Part shown: positions 42,153 to 55,556 of the stretch, piece by piece
How positions within the stretch are numbered: position 1 is the stretch's first letter
Layout of the letters: each line of letters begins with the position of its first letter
NCBI GenBank assembly: GCA_963691705.1
Contig: OY829541.1
Coordinates: forward strand, 34,546,719 to 34,610,718
Source: Viola odorata
Lineage: Eukaryota > Streptophyta > Magnoliopsida > Malpighiales > Violaceae
Direction: 5' to 3'
Length of the DNA stretch: 64,000 bases
Program-made: the position numbers and the translations under genes
Notes under the pieces: model-generated
The model's database searches: none
The model's input: only the letters and a program-made list of their open reading frames with translations
Told to the model about the DNA's origin: nothing

Positions 42153-44142
42153 ATAAGGACAATACCATCCGGTCCAAAGCACTTATCACCTCACTTTTTA
42201 CCAACGTGCTCTCCCGTTTGCACTTTTCTCCCTGACTGGGCGTTAGCTGTACAGATTCATCAAAATATGGCGCTCCACTCGTGATAATATTAATTATGGG
42301 AACGTCGTCATCATGGACTGTTAGCGTCTCTCTCCTTCTCCCGTCAGGGATATCGTCGTTTCCTGGGGGATGCGAGGATTCTGGTTTGCTATCTGTCATT
42401 TTGCCTGCCATATTACTTCTGGCCTCTTCTCTTGCTTTAGTGGCGAATTCCCCCAGGTAGCCTTCTTCAACCAAATGCTTTATTGCCAACTTCAATTCCC
42501 GACATACATCCGTGGAGTGTCCTTCAACTTTGTGGAACTTACAAAAAATGTTTTCCCTTCCCCCTATAATTACTCCTGGTTTTACAAGAGCCGGATAACG
42601 GATGGTAGGTTCCGTTGCTGGAAAATTGCTAAGATTTCCACTCTCGGAAGTATGAGGGAATGAAGGACGGGGTCGTATATTCGACCTTTTGGTGGATCTG
42701 CTTGCCTTCTAGTAGGAGAGTTGCCAGATTTTCCCTTTGAAAAATTGCCCCTTTGTCAATTGGAGGCTCTAGGGATGTGGTCTTTTCGCTGGCCATAGTC
42801 ATCGTTTGTGCGACTATCTGGAGTCGTGTTTATCTGGGCGGTAGGAGCGGGATGTATGTCTTGAGGCATGTTCCGAATTCTCTCCCTGTTTTCCTCTTCC
42901 TCCATCCTTGCGTAATTGTGAGATTTCAGTCTCAGCGCGTCTAACGTTGGTGGTGGGTCCACCATTAATGTGTCTCGTAGCTTCCCGTAATAGCAATTAC
43001 GCTTTAAGGGCTCAACAGTGAAATCGATGGTAACGTCTGGCGTTAACAACATTTCGAGATCAAAGCGACCCAGGAAATCCTTCAGGGATTCCTGCGGTTT
43101 TTGATGGATATCGAACAACACTGCCGCAAATTTCCTGATAGGAAAAGCTGTGCTAAATCGACTCCGGAAGTCCCTCAAACCAGAGACGCGCTACACCTGA
43201 CAGTGTCATGACAAAAATCTGACACAACGCTGCGTCACTATGGGTTTGAAATTATACAAACTCTTTCACTTTATTGAGGTGAGATATAGGATCCTTTGTG
43301 CCGTCATATGATTCGGCTAGAAGTTTTACATGCCGGTTGACTCGGTGATGCCTTATGCGATAGCTAAACGGGTGACTAGCATTATCATCAGGAATCCTGC
43401 GAGGTCGACGAGGGGGAGAATCTCCTTCACGGTGCTCCTGACCTCGAAGGGCATGCTCACGATATCGCCTAGGAGATCGGCTGCGACTCCTTGGCGTTCG
43501 GGTTCGTTGTCTTCTACTACTTGACCTCTCACTGTGTCTAGGAGATGGGTCCCTAAGCGTCTCGTCTCGTCTGTCATCCCAATGATCCCTGTACTCGTCA
43601 TGGTATCGCTCCCCTTCGGAAGCTGGGATTTCCCTCATGTACTGTGCGGAGGGTTCAACGTGTCTATGCGCGAGTTGCATGAAACTGGCAGGGATCGATG
43701 TCGCGAGTAAAGTTAACGGAATTCCCCTAGATTGTCGAGGCGATAATGGTCGATCAGTGACGATAGATGGAGTAAAAACTATCTGAGAAGGTACGCTAGG
43801 TCCTGAAACATGGGGCGTGAATCCTGCAGATAACTCTGTCAAATGATCTATCTGAGCCTGGAGAGCTGATAAGGAGTTCACAAAAGGATTGCCCACATTG
43901 TCTACCGCTAGTCCCCTCGACTGAGGAGTGGAATAACTAGGTCGTGCCATGTGGGAAAAAGGAATGTGCATCTGGGAAAAAGATATTCCCGTTGTTTGTC
44001 CAAAGGAAAGATCTGACGTTCCTTAGGGAATTTCCTGCATAGTAGTGGGAACATCAGAAGTGGCGAAAGGGAAAAGCCGTTTGCGAGTAGTGAAAGGAAC
44101 GCTAAAGGATTGGGACAGTGCAGGATCTGAATCAGAAGCCAT
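42153..44142 (-). pseudogene. RT5 gag (broken, interrupted by RT4)
   Basis: Start at 44140-44142 (MASDSDPALS). Blocks shared with RT1-RT3: VFTPSIVTDRPLSPRQSRG, an Arg/Ser-rich stretch, the gag core, and EEGYLGEFATKAREEAR. Damage: TAA near 44024, TAA at 43252-43254 (CAA expected), loss of about 48 bases near 43170 removing part of the core after WFEGL, a stop at 42756-42758, and a frameshift near 42600 that destroys the knuckle. It ends after RMVLS where the RT4 LTR begins. Confidence 0.85.
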
Positions 44143-44207
44143 AACCCCTCAATCTTCGAGAAAAACAGAGCCTGGCTATTAAGGATGCTCACTTAATAGA
44201 ACCAAAG

Positions 44208-44225
44208 CTCTCAATGAAAGCACCA
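44208..44225 (-). other. RT5 primer-binding site
   Basis: Minus strand TGGTGCTTTCATTGAGAG, identical to RT2. Confidence 0.85.
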
Positions 44226-44228
44226 ATT

Positions 44229-44625
44229 TCATAAGATTCGGATCTATGTCGAAGAATAGATGGGAAAAGATGGCTCACTGTTCCCGATCGTCCGATGCAC
44301 CTGCAAAGCCCCGGAGGGGGTTTCCGGCGTAAACACTCTGTTGCTTAAGTTAGTGACGATAGTGGAAATAGCAGAGTTTTGGCTAGCGATCTTAGGCTTA
44401 CCTTTTTCCTTGATCCTGGGGTATTTATAGGTGAAACATTAAGTATTTCCTGGGAGAATTACGTTATTTAGGGGTCCTAATGGGTCTGTCAGGGGTTGGA
44501 ATTCCCCGTTAGCGAAGTGCGCTATCGTGGTGTTATATCTAGGGGGTAGGCGTTATCTAGGCTAGGTGATGCCTATGCCCCCTAAGGGATGTCATGCCTT
44601 GCCTGGGATGGGGTAACGTCGTACG
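44229..44625 (-). repeat. RT5 5' LTR (outer end lost)
   Basis: The inner terminus reads TCATAAG instead of TGATAAG. TATAAATA at 44422-44429 on the minus strand. It aligns with the RT2 LTR to about 44625, where the tandem array begins. Confidence 0.85.
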
Positions 44626-44654
44626 CACAATGATGCAATATTCGGGTATGAGAA
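44626..44654. other. Filler-like sequence at left edge of the array
   Basis: About 29 bases (ACAATGATGCAATATTCGGG then TATGAGAATC) that also occur, in other order, about 50-120 bases further inside the same LTR, placed between RT5 and the first colinear LTR sequence. Confidence 0.6.
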
Positions 44655-45460
44655 TCAAGCAATCTAAACCAAGCAAACGAGGATCTTGAGTAGAATCCTT
44701 AAATCTAGACTCCGGTATGAGAATCAATCTAAGGCAAACGACACAATGATGCAATATTCGGGTTTTACTTGAAACAGACTCGAGAATTGCAAGACTCAAG
44801 AAGGAACAAGGTTCCATAGGAACAAAGAGGTACTCCCCCTAAGAAAGACAACATCTTCACCTTTCAAAAATTCATCATAATATCTTATTAATCATACGGC
44901 CTGGCCTTTAAATAGGCTAGGAAATACAAACTTAGAAACCCTAAAATAATTTCCTAAATAGATAAATTCCTAATTAAAATAAAAATCCAAATTATTAAAT
45001 AACTATTAAATAACTACTGGAAAGCTTCCACACGCATCATAGACGCTCAAGACGTCTATTCGACTTGAAATTCCAAGACAAATATCTTCTCGCGTGCACC
45101 ATGCGTGGCAAAATGTCCAACTAGCGTTTCTGTTGATCCACAAGTCCAAATGGGACGAAACTTGAACCCAAATCTTGCTCGTGGACTGAAATTTAATATC
45201 CAGTTGGAATCTTACAAAAAGCTCGAGCCGTTTTACCTGAGGCTCGTTGACAATCCAGCATTGTCCATTCTCGCTCACAGTCTGCGCAACAGCACTTCGC
45301 CTTGATGCAACTCCAGATTCCGTAGTCCAAATAACCTTAAATTTTAACACGAGATAGCAAAGACTCCAGGCTTCATTATGCAATTGGAATCACTCAAATC
45401 GGAGGTGATTTGATCACCTTTCTCCTCTTGTCGATTCTGGCGCCGCTTAGGATTGTATCA
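44655..45460 (-). repeat. Array LTR 0 (truncated)
   Basis: Colinear with the other LTRs from AAGCAATCTAAACC on; its minus-strand 3' end is missing. Contains the near-palindrome AGGTGATTTGATCACCT that all copies share. Confidence 0.85.
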
Positions 45461-46084
45461 TCCCATCCCTCTTCAAGATGATTCGTCCTCGAATCTGTTT
45501 CTAACTGACAGACTCATATTCAAGGATTAGATAGCATTGAATAACAAGAAGGGATAAGGATTACCCAAGACATCCACGGCGACGGTGGTGTCTATTCTCT
45601 TGGTAATGGTTTGGCCTAACCATTACTCCTCCATACGGTTGTCTTGCTAACTTGGTGTGGCAACCGGTGCTCAGTGTAAGAACATCCTCTCCAAGCAGCA
45701 ACCCTAAACATAGCCTTCCTCTCACACGCCATGCGCCTTAAGGGTCCGCGCATGCGTGGCTTGCGGTGCTCAGTGTAAGAACATAGACTCCAAACGAAAA
45801 AGGACACTTTGGTGGACTATTTTTTGTGACTCTTTTGTATGACTCTGTTGACACTTTGGGGACTGATTTTGTGACTCTTTTTTTTTTTGACACTTTGGGG
45901 ACTGATTTTGTGACCCTTTTTGTAAATAAACAAATCAAATAGAAAAGACCCCAACTGATGCGATCTAAGTAGTTTTGGATGCGCAACAACGAAATCTCTA
46001 CCTAAAGACAAAAGTAAAGGATAGTTAGGATAGTTACCAAACCTGAACGCCTTGAGCTCCACTACCAACTGATACCAATATAGT
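45461..46084 (-). repeat. Array internal segment 1 (624 bp, internally deleted)
   Basis: Lacks about 345 bp present in the others: the sequence jumps near 45784 from the 'cagtgtaagaacat' part to 'agactccaaacg'. Contains PBS 46062-46077. Confidence 0.85.
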
Positions 46085-47012
46085 TGCGTAGGATGCGTAG
46101 CACGTACCTTTTGATCTTTGTTCAAGACTGGATTTCAATCTGCGGAAATAATATGACTCTCTTGATGTTTAAATCTCCTAACAGTCAGGCGTTAAGCAAT
46201 CTAAACCAAGCAATCGAGGATCTTGAGTAGAATCCTTAACTCTAGACTCCGGTATGAGAATCAATCTAAGGCAAACGACACAATGATGCAATATTCGGGT
46301 TTCACTTGAAACAGACTCGAGAATTGCAAGACTCAAGAAGGAACAAGGTTCCATAGGAACAAAGAGGTACTCCCCCTTAGAAAGACAACGTCGTCACCTT
46401 TCAAAAATTCATCATAATATCTTCTTAATCATACGGCTTGGCCATTAAATAGGCTAGGAAATACAAATTTAGAAACCCTAAAATAATTTCCTAAATAGAT
46501 AATTCCTAAATAGATAAATTCCTAATTAAAATAAAACTCCTAATTATTAAATAACTACTAAAAAACTACTGGAAAGCTTCAACACACATCGTAGATGCTC
46601 AAGACGTCTATTCGACTTGAAACTCCAAGACAAATATATTCTCGCGTGCACCATGCGTGGAAAAATGTCCAACTAGCGTTTCTGTTGATCCACAAGTCCA
46701 AATGGGACGCAACTTGAACCCAAAGCTTCGTCTTGGACTGAAATTTAAGATCCAGTTGGAATCTCACAAAAAGCTCGAGCCGTTTTCCCTGAGGCGCGTT
46801 GACAATCCAGCATTGTCCATTCTCGCTCACAGTTTGCGCAACAGCACTTCGACTTGATGTAACTCCAGATTCCCTAATCGAAATAACCTGAAATTTGAAC
46901 ACGAGATAGCCAAGACTCCAGGATTCATTATGCAATTGGAATCACTCAAATCGGAGGTGATTTGATCACCTTTCTCCTCTTGTCGATTCTGGTGCCGCTT
47001 AGGATTGTATCA
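46085..47012 (-). repeat. Array LTR 1
   Basis: Full length, the most diverged of the complete copies (for example GGTGCCGCTT for GGCGCCGCTT near its end). Confidence 0.88.
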
Positions 47013-47975
47013 TCCCATCCCTCTTCAAGAAGTTTTGTCCTCGAATCTATTTCTAACTGACAGACTCATATTCAAGGATTAGATAGCATTGAATAACAAG
47101 AAGGGATAAGGATTACCCAAGACATCCACGGCGACGGTGGTGTCTATTCTCTTGGTAATGGTTTGGCCTAACCAGTACTCCTCCATACGGTTGTCTTGCT
47201 AACTTGGTGTGGCAACCGGTGCTCAGTGTAAGAACATCCTCTCCAAGCAGCAACCCTAAACATAGCCTTCCTCTCACACGCCATGCGCCTTAAGGGTCCG
47301 CGCATGCGTGGCTTGCGGTACGAGGGTCGTATCATCCCCTCACCCATTTGGAAGATTCGTCCTCGAATCTTGGCGTTGGGTTCCAGGCTTGTATCTCAAC
47401 TCTCCTCCATTCTCAAGAAATGTCGAGTTTAGATACAGTTCATTACTCTGATCCAAACATCGAAGCATCCCTCTCAACTCTCCATCTTGCCGATTCGGTC
47501 TTACTCTTGCTCCCTACTTTCAGTCGACTCAATTTAGACTCTAAAATAAAAGACTCTCTTTTTTTTTCTTTTTTTTGACAATAGATAAATAAATCACAAT
47601 CGATTTATCTATACAGACACATGACCGACTCTAGGGTGCAAACCGACTAATTAGACTTTGATTAGAAATCAACCTCATATTTCTACTAGACTCCAAACGA
47701 AAAAGGACACTTTGGTGGACTATTTTTGGTTACTCTTTTGTATGACTCTTTTGACACTTTGGGGACTGATTTTGTGACTCTTTTTTTTGACACTTTGGGG
47801 ACTGATTTTGTGACCCTTTTTGTAAATAAACAAATCAAACCGAAAAGACCGCAACTGATGCAATCCAAGTAGTTTAGGATGCGCAACAACGAAATCTCTA
47901 CCTAACGACAAAAGTAAAGGATAGTTACCAAACTTGAACGCCTTGAGCTCCGCTACCAACTGATACCATCCTAGT
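47013..47975 (-). repeat. Array internal segment 2 (963 bp, type B)
   Basis: Polypurine tract at 47013-47026. A second tract-plus-LTR-start like junction (GGGTGAGGGGA then TGATACGACCC on the minus strand) at 47334/47335. Confidence 0.85.
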
Positions 47976-48902
47976 TGCGTAGGATGTGTAACACATACCT
48001 TTTGATCTTTGTTCAAGACTGGATTTCTATCTGCGGAAATAATATGACTCTCTTGATGTTTAAGTCTCCTAACAGCCAGGCGTTAAGCAATCTAAACCAA
48101 GCAATTGAGGATCTTGAGTAGAATCCTTAAATCTAGACTCCGGTATGAGAATCAATCTAAGGCAAACGACACAATGATGCAATATTCGGGTTTTACTTGA
48201 AATAGACTCGAGAATTTCAAGACTCAAGAAGGAACAAGGTTCCATAGGAACAAAGAGGTACCCCCCTGAGAAAGACAACATCTTCACCTTTCAAAAATTC
48301 ATCATAATATCTTATTAATCATACGGCTTGGCCTTTAAATAGGCTAGGAAATACAAACTTAGAAACCCTAAAATAATTTCCTAAATAGATAATTCCTAAA
48401 TAGATAAATTCCTAATTAAAATAAAACTCCTAATTATTAAATAACTACTAAATAACTACTGGAAAGCTTCCACATGCATCGTAGATGCTCAAGACGTCTA
48501 TTCGACTTGAAACTCCAAGACAAATATCTTCTCACGTGCACCATGCGTGGCAAAATGTCCAACTAGCGTTTCTGTTGATCCACAAGTCCAAATGGGACGC
48601 AACTTGAACCCAAAGCTTTGTCTTGGACTGACATTTAATATCCAGTTGGAATCTCACAAAAAGCTCGAGCCATTTGCCCTGAGGCTCGTTGACAATCCAG
48701 CATTGTCCATTCTCGCTCACAGTCTGCGCAATAGCACTTCGACTTGATGTAACTCCAGATTCCCTAGTCCAAATAACCTGAATTTTGAACACGAGATATC
48801 CAAGACTCCAGGATTCATTATGCAATTAGAATCACTCAAATCGGAGGTGATTTGATCACCTTTCTCCTCTTGTCGATTCTGGCGCCGCTTAGGATTGTAT
48901 CA
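47976..48902 (-). repeat. Array LTR 2
   Basis: Close to LTR 4 and 6 but with several private differences. A TATTTAAA promoter-like box on the minus strand at 48334-48341. Confidence 0.88.
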
Positions 48903-49874
48903 TCCCATCCCTCTTCAAGAAGATTCGTCCTCGAATCTGTTTCTAACTGACAGAATCATATTCAAGGATTAGATAGCATTGAATAACAAGAAGGGATAAG
49001 GATTACCCAAGACATCCACGGCGACGGTGGTGTCTATTCTCTTGGTAATGGTTTGGCCTAACCATTACTCCTCCATACGGCTGTCTTGCTAACTTGGTGT
49101 GGCAACCGGTGCTCGGTGTAAGAACATCCTCTCCAAGCAGCAACCCTAAACATAGCCTTCCTCTCGCACGCCATGCGCCTTAAGGGTTCGCGCATGCGTG
49201 GCTTGCGGTACGAGGGTCGTATCATCCCCTCGCCCTTCTGGAAGATTCGTCCTCGAATCTTGGCGTTGGGTTCCGGGCCTGTATCGCAACTCTCCTCCAT
49301 TCTCAAGAAATGTCGGGTTTAGATACAGTTCATTACTCTGATCCAAACATCGAATCATCCCTCTCGACTCTCCATCTTGCCGATTCGGTCTTACTCTTGC
49401 TCCCTACTTTCAGTCGACTCAATTTGGACTCTAAAATAAAAGACTCTCTCTTTTTTTTTTTTTTTTACTATAGATAAATAAATCACAATCGATTTATCTA
49501 TACAGACACATGACCGACTCTAGGGTGCAAACCGACTAATTTGACTTTGATTAGAAATCAACCTCATATTTCTAATAGACTCCAAACGAAAAAGGACATT
49601 TTGGTGGACTATTTTTTGTGACTCTTTTGTATGACTCTTTTGACACTTTGGGGACTGATTTTGTGACTATTTTTTTTTGACACTTTGGGGACTGATTTTG
49701 TGACAGTTTTTGTAAATAAACAAATCAAATAGAAAAGACCCCAACTGATGCGATCTAAGTAGTTTTGGATGCGCAACAACGAAATCTCTACCTAAAGACA
49801 AAAGTAAAGGATAGTTAGGATAGTTACCAAACCTGAACGCCTTGAGCTCCACTACCAACTGATACCAATATAGT
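48903..49874 (-). repeat. Array internal segment 3 (972 bp, type A)
   Basis: First member of the duplicated 3,791-bp block; matches segment 5, including a run of 16 T. Confidence 0.88.
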
Positions 49875-50802
49875 TGCGTAGGATGCGTAGCACGTACCTT
49901 TTGATCTTTGTTCAAGACTGGATTTCAATCTGCGGAAATAATATGACTCTCTTGATGTTTAAATCTCCTAACAGCCAGGCGTTAAGCAATCTAAGCCAAG
50001 CAATCGAGGATCTTGAGTAGAATCCTTAAATCTAGACTCCGGTATGAGAATCAATCTAAGGCAAACGACACAATGATGCAATATTCGGGTTTTACTTGAA
50101 ATAGACTCGAGAATTGCAAGACTCAAGAAGGAACAAGGTTCCATAGGAACAAAGAGGTACTCCCCCTGAGAAAGACAACGTCTTCACCTTTCAAAAATTC
50201 ATCATAATATCTTATTAATCATACGGCTTGGCCTTTAAGTAGGCTAGGAAATACAAACTTAGAAACCCTAAAATAATTTCCTAAATAGATAATTCCTAAA
50301 TAGATAAATTCCTAATTAAAATAAAACTCCTAATTATTAAATAACTACTAAATAACTACTGGAAAGCTTTCACATGCATCGTAGGCGCTCAAGATGTCTA
50401 TTCGACATGAAACTCCAAGACAAATATCTTCTCGCTTGCACCATGCGTGGCAAGATGTCCAACTAGCGTTTCTGTTGATCCACAAGTCCAAATGGGATGC
50501 AACTTGAACCCAAAGCTTCGTCTTGGATTGAAATTTAAGATCCAGTTGGAATCTCACACAAACCTCGAGCCGTTTTCCCTGAGGCTCGTTGACAATCCAG
50601 CATTGTCCATTCTCGCTCACAGTCTGCGCAACAGCACTTCGACTTGATGTAACTCCAGATTCCCTAATCCAAATAACCTGAAATTTGAACACGAGATAGA
50701 CAAGACTCCAGGATTCATTATGCAATTGGAATCACTCAAATCGGAGGTGATTTGATCACCTTTCTCCTCTTGTCGATTCTGGCGCCGCTTAGGATTGTAT
50801 CA
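49875..50802 (-). repeat. Array LTR 3
   Basis: Matches LTR 5 (53666-54593) with no difference noticed. Confidence 0.88.
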
Positions 50803-51765
50803 TCCCATCCCTCTTCAAGAAGTTTCGTCCTCGAATCTATTTCTAACTGACAGACTCATATTCAAGGATTAGATAGTATTGAATAACAAGAAGGGATAAG
50901 GATTACCCAAGACATCCACGGCGACGGTGGTGTCTATTCTCTTGGTAATGGTTTGGCCTAACCAGTACTCCTCCATACGGTTGTCTTGCTAACTTGGTGT
51001 GGCAACCGGTGGTCAGTGTAAGAACATCCTCTCCAAGCAGCAACCCTAAACATAGCCTTCCTCTCACACGCCATGCGCCTTAAGGGTCCGCGCATGCGTG
51101 GCTTGCGGTACGAGGGTCGTATCATCCCCTCACCCTTTTGGAAGATTCGTCCTCGAATCTTGGCGTTGGGTTCCGGGCTTGTATCTCAACTCTCCTCCAT
51201 TCTCAAGAAATGTCGAGTTTAGATACAGTTCATTACTCTGATCCAAACATCGAAGCATCCCTCTCAACTCTCCATCTTGCCGATTCGGTCTTACTCTTGC
51301 TCCCTACTTTCAGTCGACTCAATTTAGACTCTAAAATAAAAGACTCTCTTTTTTTTTCTTTTTTTTGACAATAGATAAATAAATCACAATCGATTTATCT
51401 ATACAGACACATGACCGACTCTAGGATGCAAACCGACTAATTAGACTTTGATTAGAAATCAACCTCATATTTCTAATAGACTCCAAACGAAAAAGGACAC
51501 TTTGGTGGACTATTTTTGGTGACACTTTTGTATGACTCTTTTGACACTTTGGGGACTGATTTTGTGACTTTTTTTTTTGACACTTTGGGGACTGATTTTG
51601 TGACCCTTTTTGTAAATAAACAAATCAAACCGAAAAGACCGCAACTGATGCAATCCAAGTAGTTTAGGATGCGCAACAACGAAATCTCTACCTAACGACA
51701 AAAGTAAAGGATAGTTACCAAACTTGAACGACTTGAGCTCCGCTACCAACTTATACCATCCTAGT
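50803..51765 (-). repeat. Array internal segment 4 (963 bp, type B)
   Basis: Matches segment 6; differs from segment 2 at scattered sites (for example TTATACCA for TGATACCA at the PBS, damaging it). Confidence 0.88.
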
Positions 51766-52693
51766 TGCGTAGGATATGTAACACATACCTTTTGATCTTT
51801 GTTCAAGACTGGATTTCTATCTGCGGAAATAATATGACTCTCTTGATGTTTAAGTCTCCTAACAGCCAGGCGTTAAGCAATCTAAACCAAGCAATTGAGG
51901 ATCTTGAGTAGAATCCTTAAATCTGGACTCCGGTATGAGAATCAATCTAAGGCAAACGACACAATGATGCAATATTCGGGTTATACTTGAAATAGACTCG
52001 AGAATTGCAAGACTCAAGAAGGAACAAAGTTCCATAGGAACAAAGAGGTACCCCCCCTGAGAAAGACAACATCTTCACCTTTCAAAAATTCATCATAATA
52101 TCTTATTAATCATACGGCTTGGCCTTTAAATAGGCTAGGAAATACAAACTTAGAAACCCTAAAATAATTTCCTAAATAGATAATTCCTAAATAGATAAAT
52201 TCCTAATTAAAATAAAACTCCTAATTATTAAATAACTACTAAATAACTACTGGAAAGCTTCCACATGCATCATAGATGCTCAAGACGTCTATTCGACTTG
52301 AAACTCCTAGACAAATATCTTCTCACGTGCACCATGCGTGGCAAAATGTCCAACTAGCGTTTCTGTTGATCCACAAGTCCAAATGGGACGCAACTTGAAC
52401 CCAAAGCTTTGTCTTGGACTGACATTTAATATCCAGTTGGAATCTCACAAAAAGCTCGAGCCATTTGCCCTGAGGCTCATTGACAATCCAGCATTGTCCA
52501 TTCTCGCTCACAGTCTGCGCAATAGCACTTCGACTTGATGTAACTCCAGATTCCCTAGTCCAAATAACCTGAATTTTAAACACGAGATATCCAAGACTCC
52601 AGGATTCATTATGCAATTAGAATCACTCAAATCGGAGGTGATTTGATCACCTTTCTCCTCTTGTCGATTCTGGCGCCGCTTAGGATTGTATCA
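51766..52693 (-). repeat. Array LTR 4
   Basis: Matches LTR 6; carries TCTGGACTCC and GGGTTATACTT variants not in LTR 2. Confidence 0.88.
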
Positions 52694-53665
52694 TCCCATC
52701 CCTCTTCAAGAAGATTCGTCCTCGAATCTGTTTCTAACTGACAGAATCATATTCAAGGATTAGATAGCATTGAATAACAAGAAGGGATAAGGATTACCCA
52801 AGACATCCACGGCGACGGTGGTGTCTATTCTCTTGGTAATGGTTTGGCCTAACCATTACTCCTCCATACGGCTGTCTTGCTAACTTGGTGTGGCAACCGG
52901 TGCTCGGTGTAAGAACATCCTCTCCAAGCAGCAACCCTAAACATAGCCTTCCTCTCGCACGCCATGCGCCTTAAGGGTTCGCGCATGCGTGGCTTGCGGT
53001 ACGAGGGTCGTATCATCCCCTCGCCCTTCTGGAAGATTCGTCCTCGAATCTTGGCGTTGGGTTCCGGGCCTGTATCGCAACTCTCCTCCATTCTCAAGAA
53101 ATGTCGGGTTTAGATACAGTTCATTACTCTGATCCAAACATCGAATCATCCCTCTCGACTCTCCATCTTGCCGATTCGGTCTTACTCTTGCTCCCTACTT
53201 TCAGTCGACTCAATTTGGACTCTAAAATAAAAGACTCTCTCTTTTTTTTTTTTTTTTACTATAGATAAATAAATCACAATCGATTTATCTATACAGACAC
53301 ATGACCGACTCTAGGGTGCAAACCGACTAATTTGACTTTGATTAGAAATCAACCTCATATTTCTAATAGACTCCAAACGAAAAAGGACATTTTGGTGGAC
53401 TATTTTTTGTGACTCTTTTGTATGACTCTTTTGACACTTTGGGGACTGATTTTGTGACTATTTTTTTTTGACACTTTGGGGACTGATTTTGTGACAGTTT
53501 TTGTAAATAAACAAATCAAATAGAAAAGACCCCAACTGATGCGATCTAAGTAGTTTTGGATGCGCAACAACGAAATCTCTACCTAAAGACAAAAGTAAAG
53601 GATAGTTAGGATAGTTACCAAACCTGAACGCCTTGAGCTCCACTACCAACTGATACCAATATAGT
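52694..53665 (-). repeat. Array internal segment 5 (972 bp, type A)
   Basis: Start of the second copy of the 3,791-bp block. Confidence 0.88.
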
Positions 53666-54593
53666 TGCGTAGGATGCGTAGCACGTACCTTTTGATCTTT
53701 GTTCAAGACTGGATTTCAATCTGCGGAAATAATATGACTCTCTTGATGTTTAAATCTCCTAACAGCCAGGCGTTAAGCAATCTAAGCCAAGCAATCGAGG
53801 ATCTTGAGTAGAATCCTTAAATCTAGACTCCGGTATGAGAATCAATCTAAGGCAAACGACACAATGATGCAATATTCGGGTTTTACTTGAAATAGACTCG
53901 AGAATTGCAAGACTCAAGAAGGAACAAGGTTCCATAGGAACAAAGAGGTACTCCCCCTGAGAAAGACAACGTCTTCACCTTTCAAAAATTCATCATAATA
54001 TCTTATTAATCATACGGCTTGGCCTTTAAGTAGGCTAGGAAATACAAACTTAGAAACCCTAAAATAATTTCCTAAATAGATAATTCCTAAATAGATAAAT
54101 TCCTAATTAAAATAAAACTCCTAATTATTAAATAACTACTAAATAACTACTGGAAAGCTTTCACATGCATCGTAGGCGCTCAAGATGTCTATTCGACATG
54201 AAACTCCAAGACAAATATCTTCTCGCTTGCACCATGCGTGGCAAGATGTCCAACTAGCGTTTCTGTTGATCCACAAGTCCAAATGGGATGCAACTTGAAC
54301 CCAAAGCTTCGTCTTGGATTGAAATTTAAGATCCAGTTGGAATCTCACACAAACCTCGAGCCGTTTTCCCTGAGGCTCGTTGACAATCCAGCATTGTCCA
54401 TTCTCGCTCACAGTCTGCGCAACAGCACTTCGACTTGATGTAACTCCAGATTCCCTAATCCAAATAACCTGAAATTTGAACACGAGATAGACAAGACTCC
54501 AGGATTCATTATGCAATTGGAATCACTCAAATCGGAGGTGATTTGATCACCTTTCTCCTCTTGTCGATTCTGGCGCCGCTTAGGATTGTATCA
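53666..54593 (-). repeat. Array LTR 5
   Basis: Copy of LTR 3 at a distance of 3,791 bp. Confidence 0.88.
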
Positions 54594-55556
54594 TCCCATC
54601 CCTCTTCAAGAAGTTTCGTCCTCGAATCTATTTCTAACTGACAGACTCATATTCAAGGATTAGATAGTATTGAATAACAAGAAGGGATAAGGATTACCCA
54701 AGACATCCACGGCGACGGTGGTGTCTATTCTCTTGGTAATGGTTTGGCCTAACCAGTACTCCTCCATACGGTTGTCTTGCTAACTTGGTGTGGCAACCGG
54801 TGGTCAGTGTAAGAACATCCTCTCCAAGCAGCAACCCTAAACATAGCCTTCCTCTCACACGCCATGCGCCTTAAGGGTCCGCGCATGCGTGGCTTGCGGT
54901 ACGAGGGTCGTATCATCCCCTCACCCTTTTGGAAGATTCGTCCTCGAATCTTGGCGTTGGGTTCCGGGCTTGTATCTCAACTCTCCTCCATTCTCAAGAA
55001 ATGTCGAGTTTAGATACAGTTCATTACTCTGATCCAAACATCGAAGCATCCCTCTCAACTCTCCATCTTGCCGATTCGGTCTTACTCTTGCTCCCTACTT
55101 TCAGTCGACTCAATTTAGACTCTAAAATAAAAGACTCTCTTTTTTTTTCTTTTTTTTGACAATAGATAAATAAATCACAATCGATTTATCTATACAGACA
55201 CATGACCGACTCTAGGATGCAAACCGACTAATTAGACTTTGATTAGAAATCAACCTCATATTTCTAATAGACTCCAAACGAAAAAGGACACTTTGGTGGA
55301 CTATTTTTGGTGACACTTTTGTATGACTCTTTTGACACTTTGGGGACTGATTTTGTGACTTTTTTTTTTGACACTTTGGGGACTGATTTTGTGACCCTTT
55401 TTGTAAATAAACAAATCAAACCGAAAAGACCGCAACTGATGCAATCCAAGTAGTTTAGGATGCGCAACAACGAAATCTCTACCTAACGACAAAAGTAAAG
55501 GATAGTTACCAAACTTGAACGACTTGAGCTCCGCTACCAACTTATACCATCCTAGT
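54594..55556 (-). repeat. Array internal segment 6 (963 bp, type B)
   Basis: Copy of segment 4 at a distance of 3,791 bp, including the damaged PBS. Confidence 0.88.

Larger units (their letters stand above)
42153..44625 (-). mobile_element. RT5: Tat-type element, gag and 5' LTR only
   Basis: The oldest layer of the nest. Minus-strand LTR (44229-44625, outer end lost), PBS and degenerate gag, cut off by RT4. Related to RT1-RT3 but a distinct copy; its PBS is identical to that of RT2. Confidence 0.88.
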
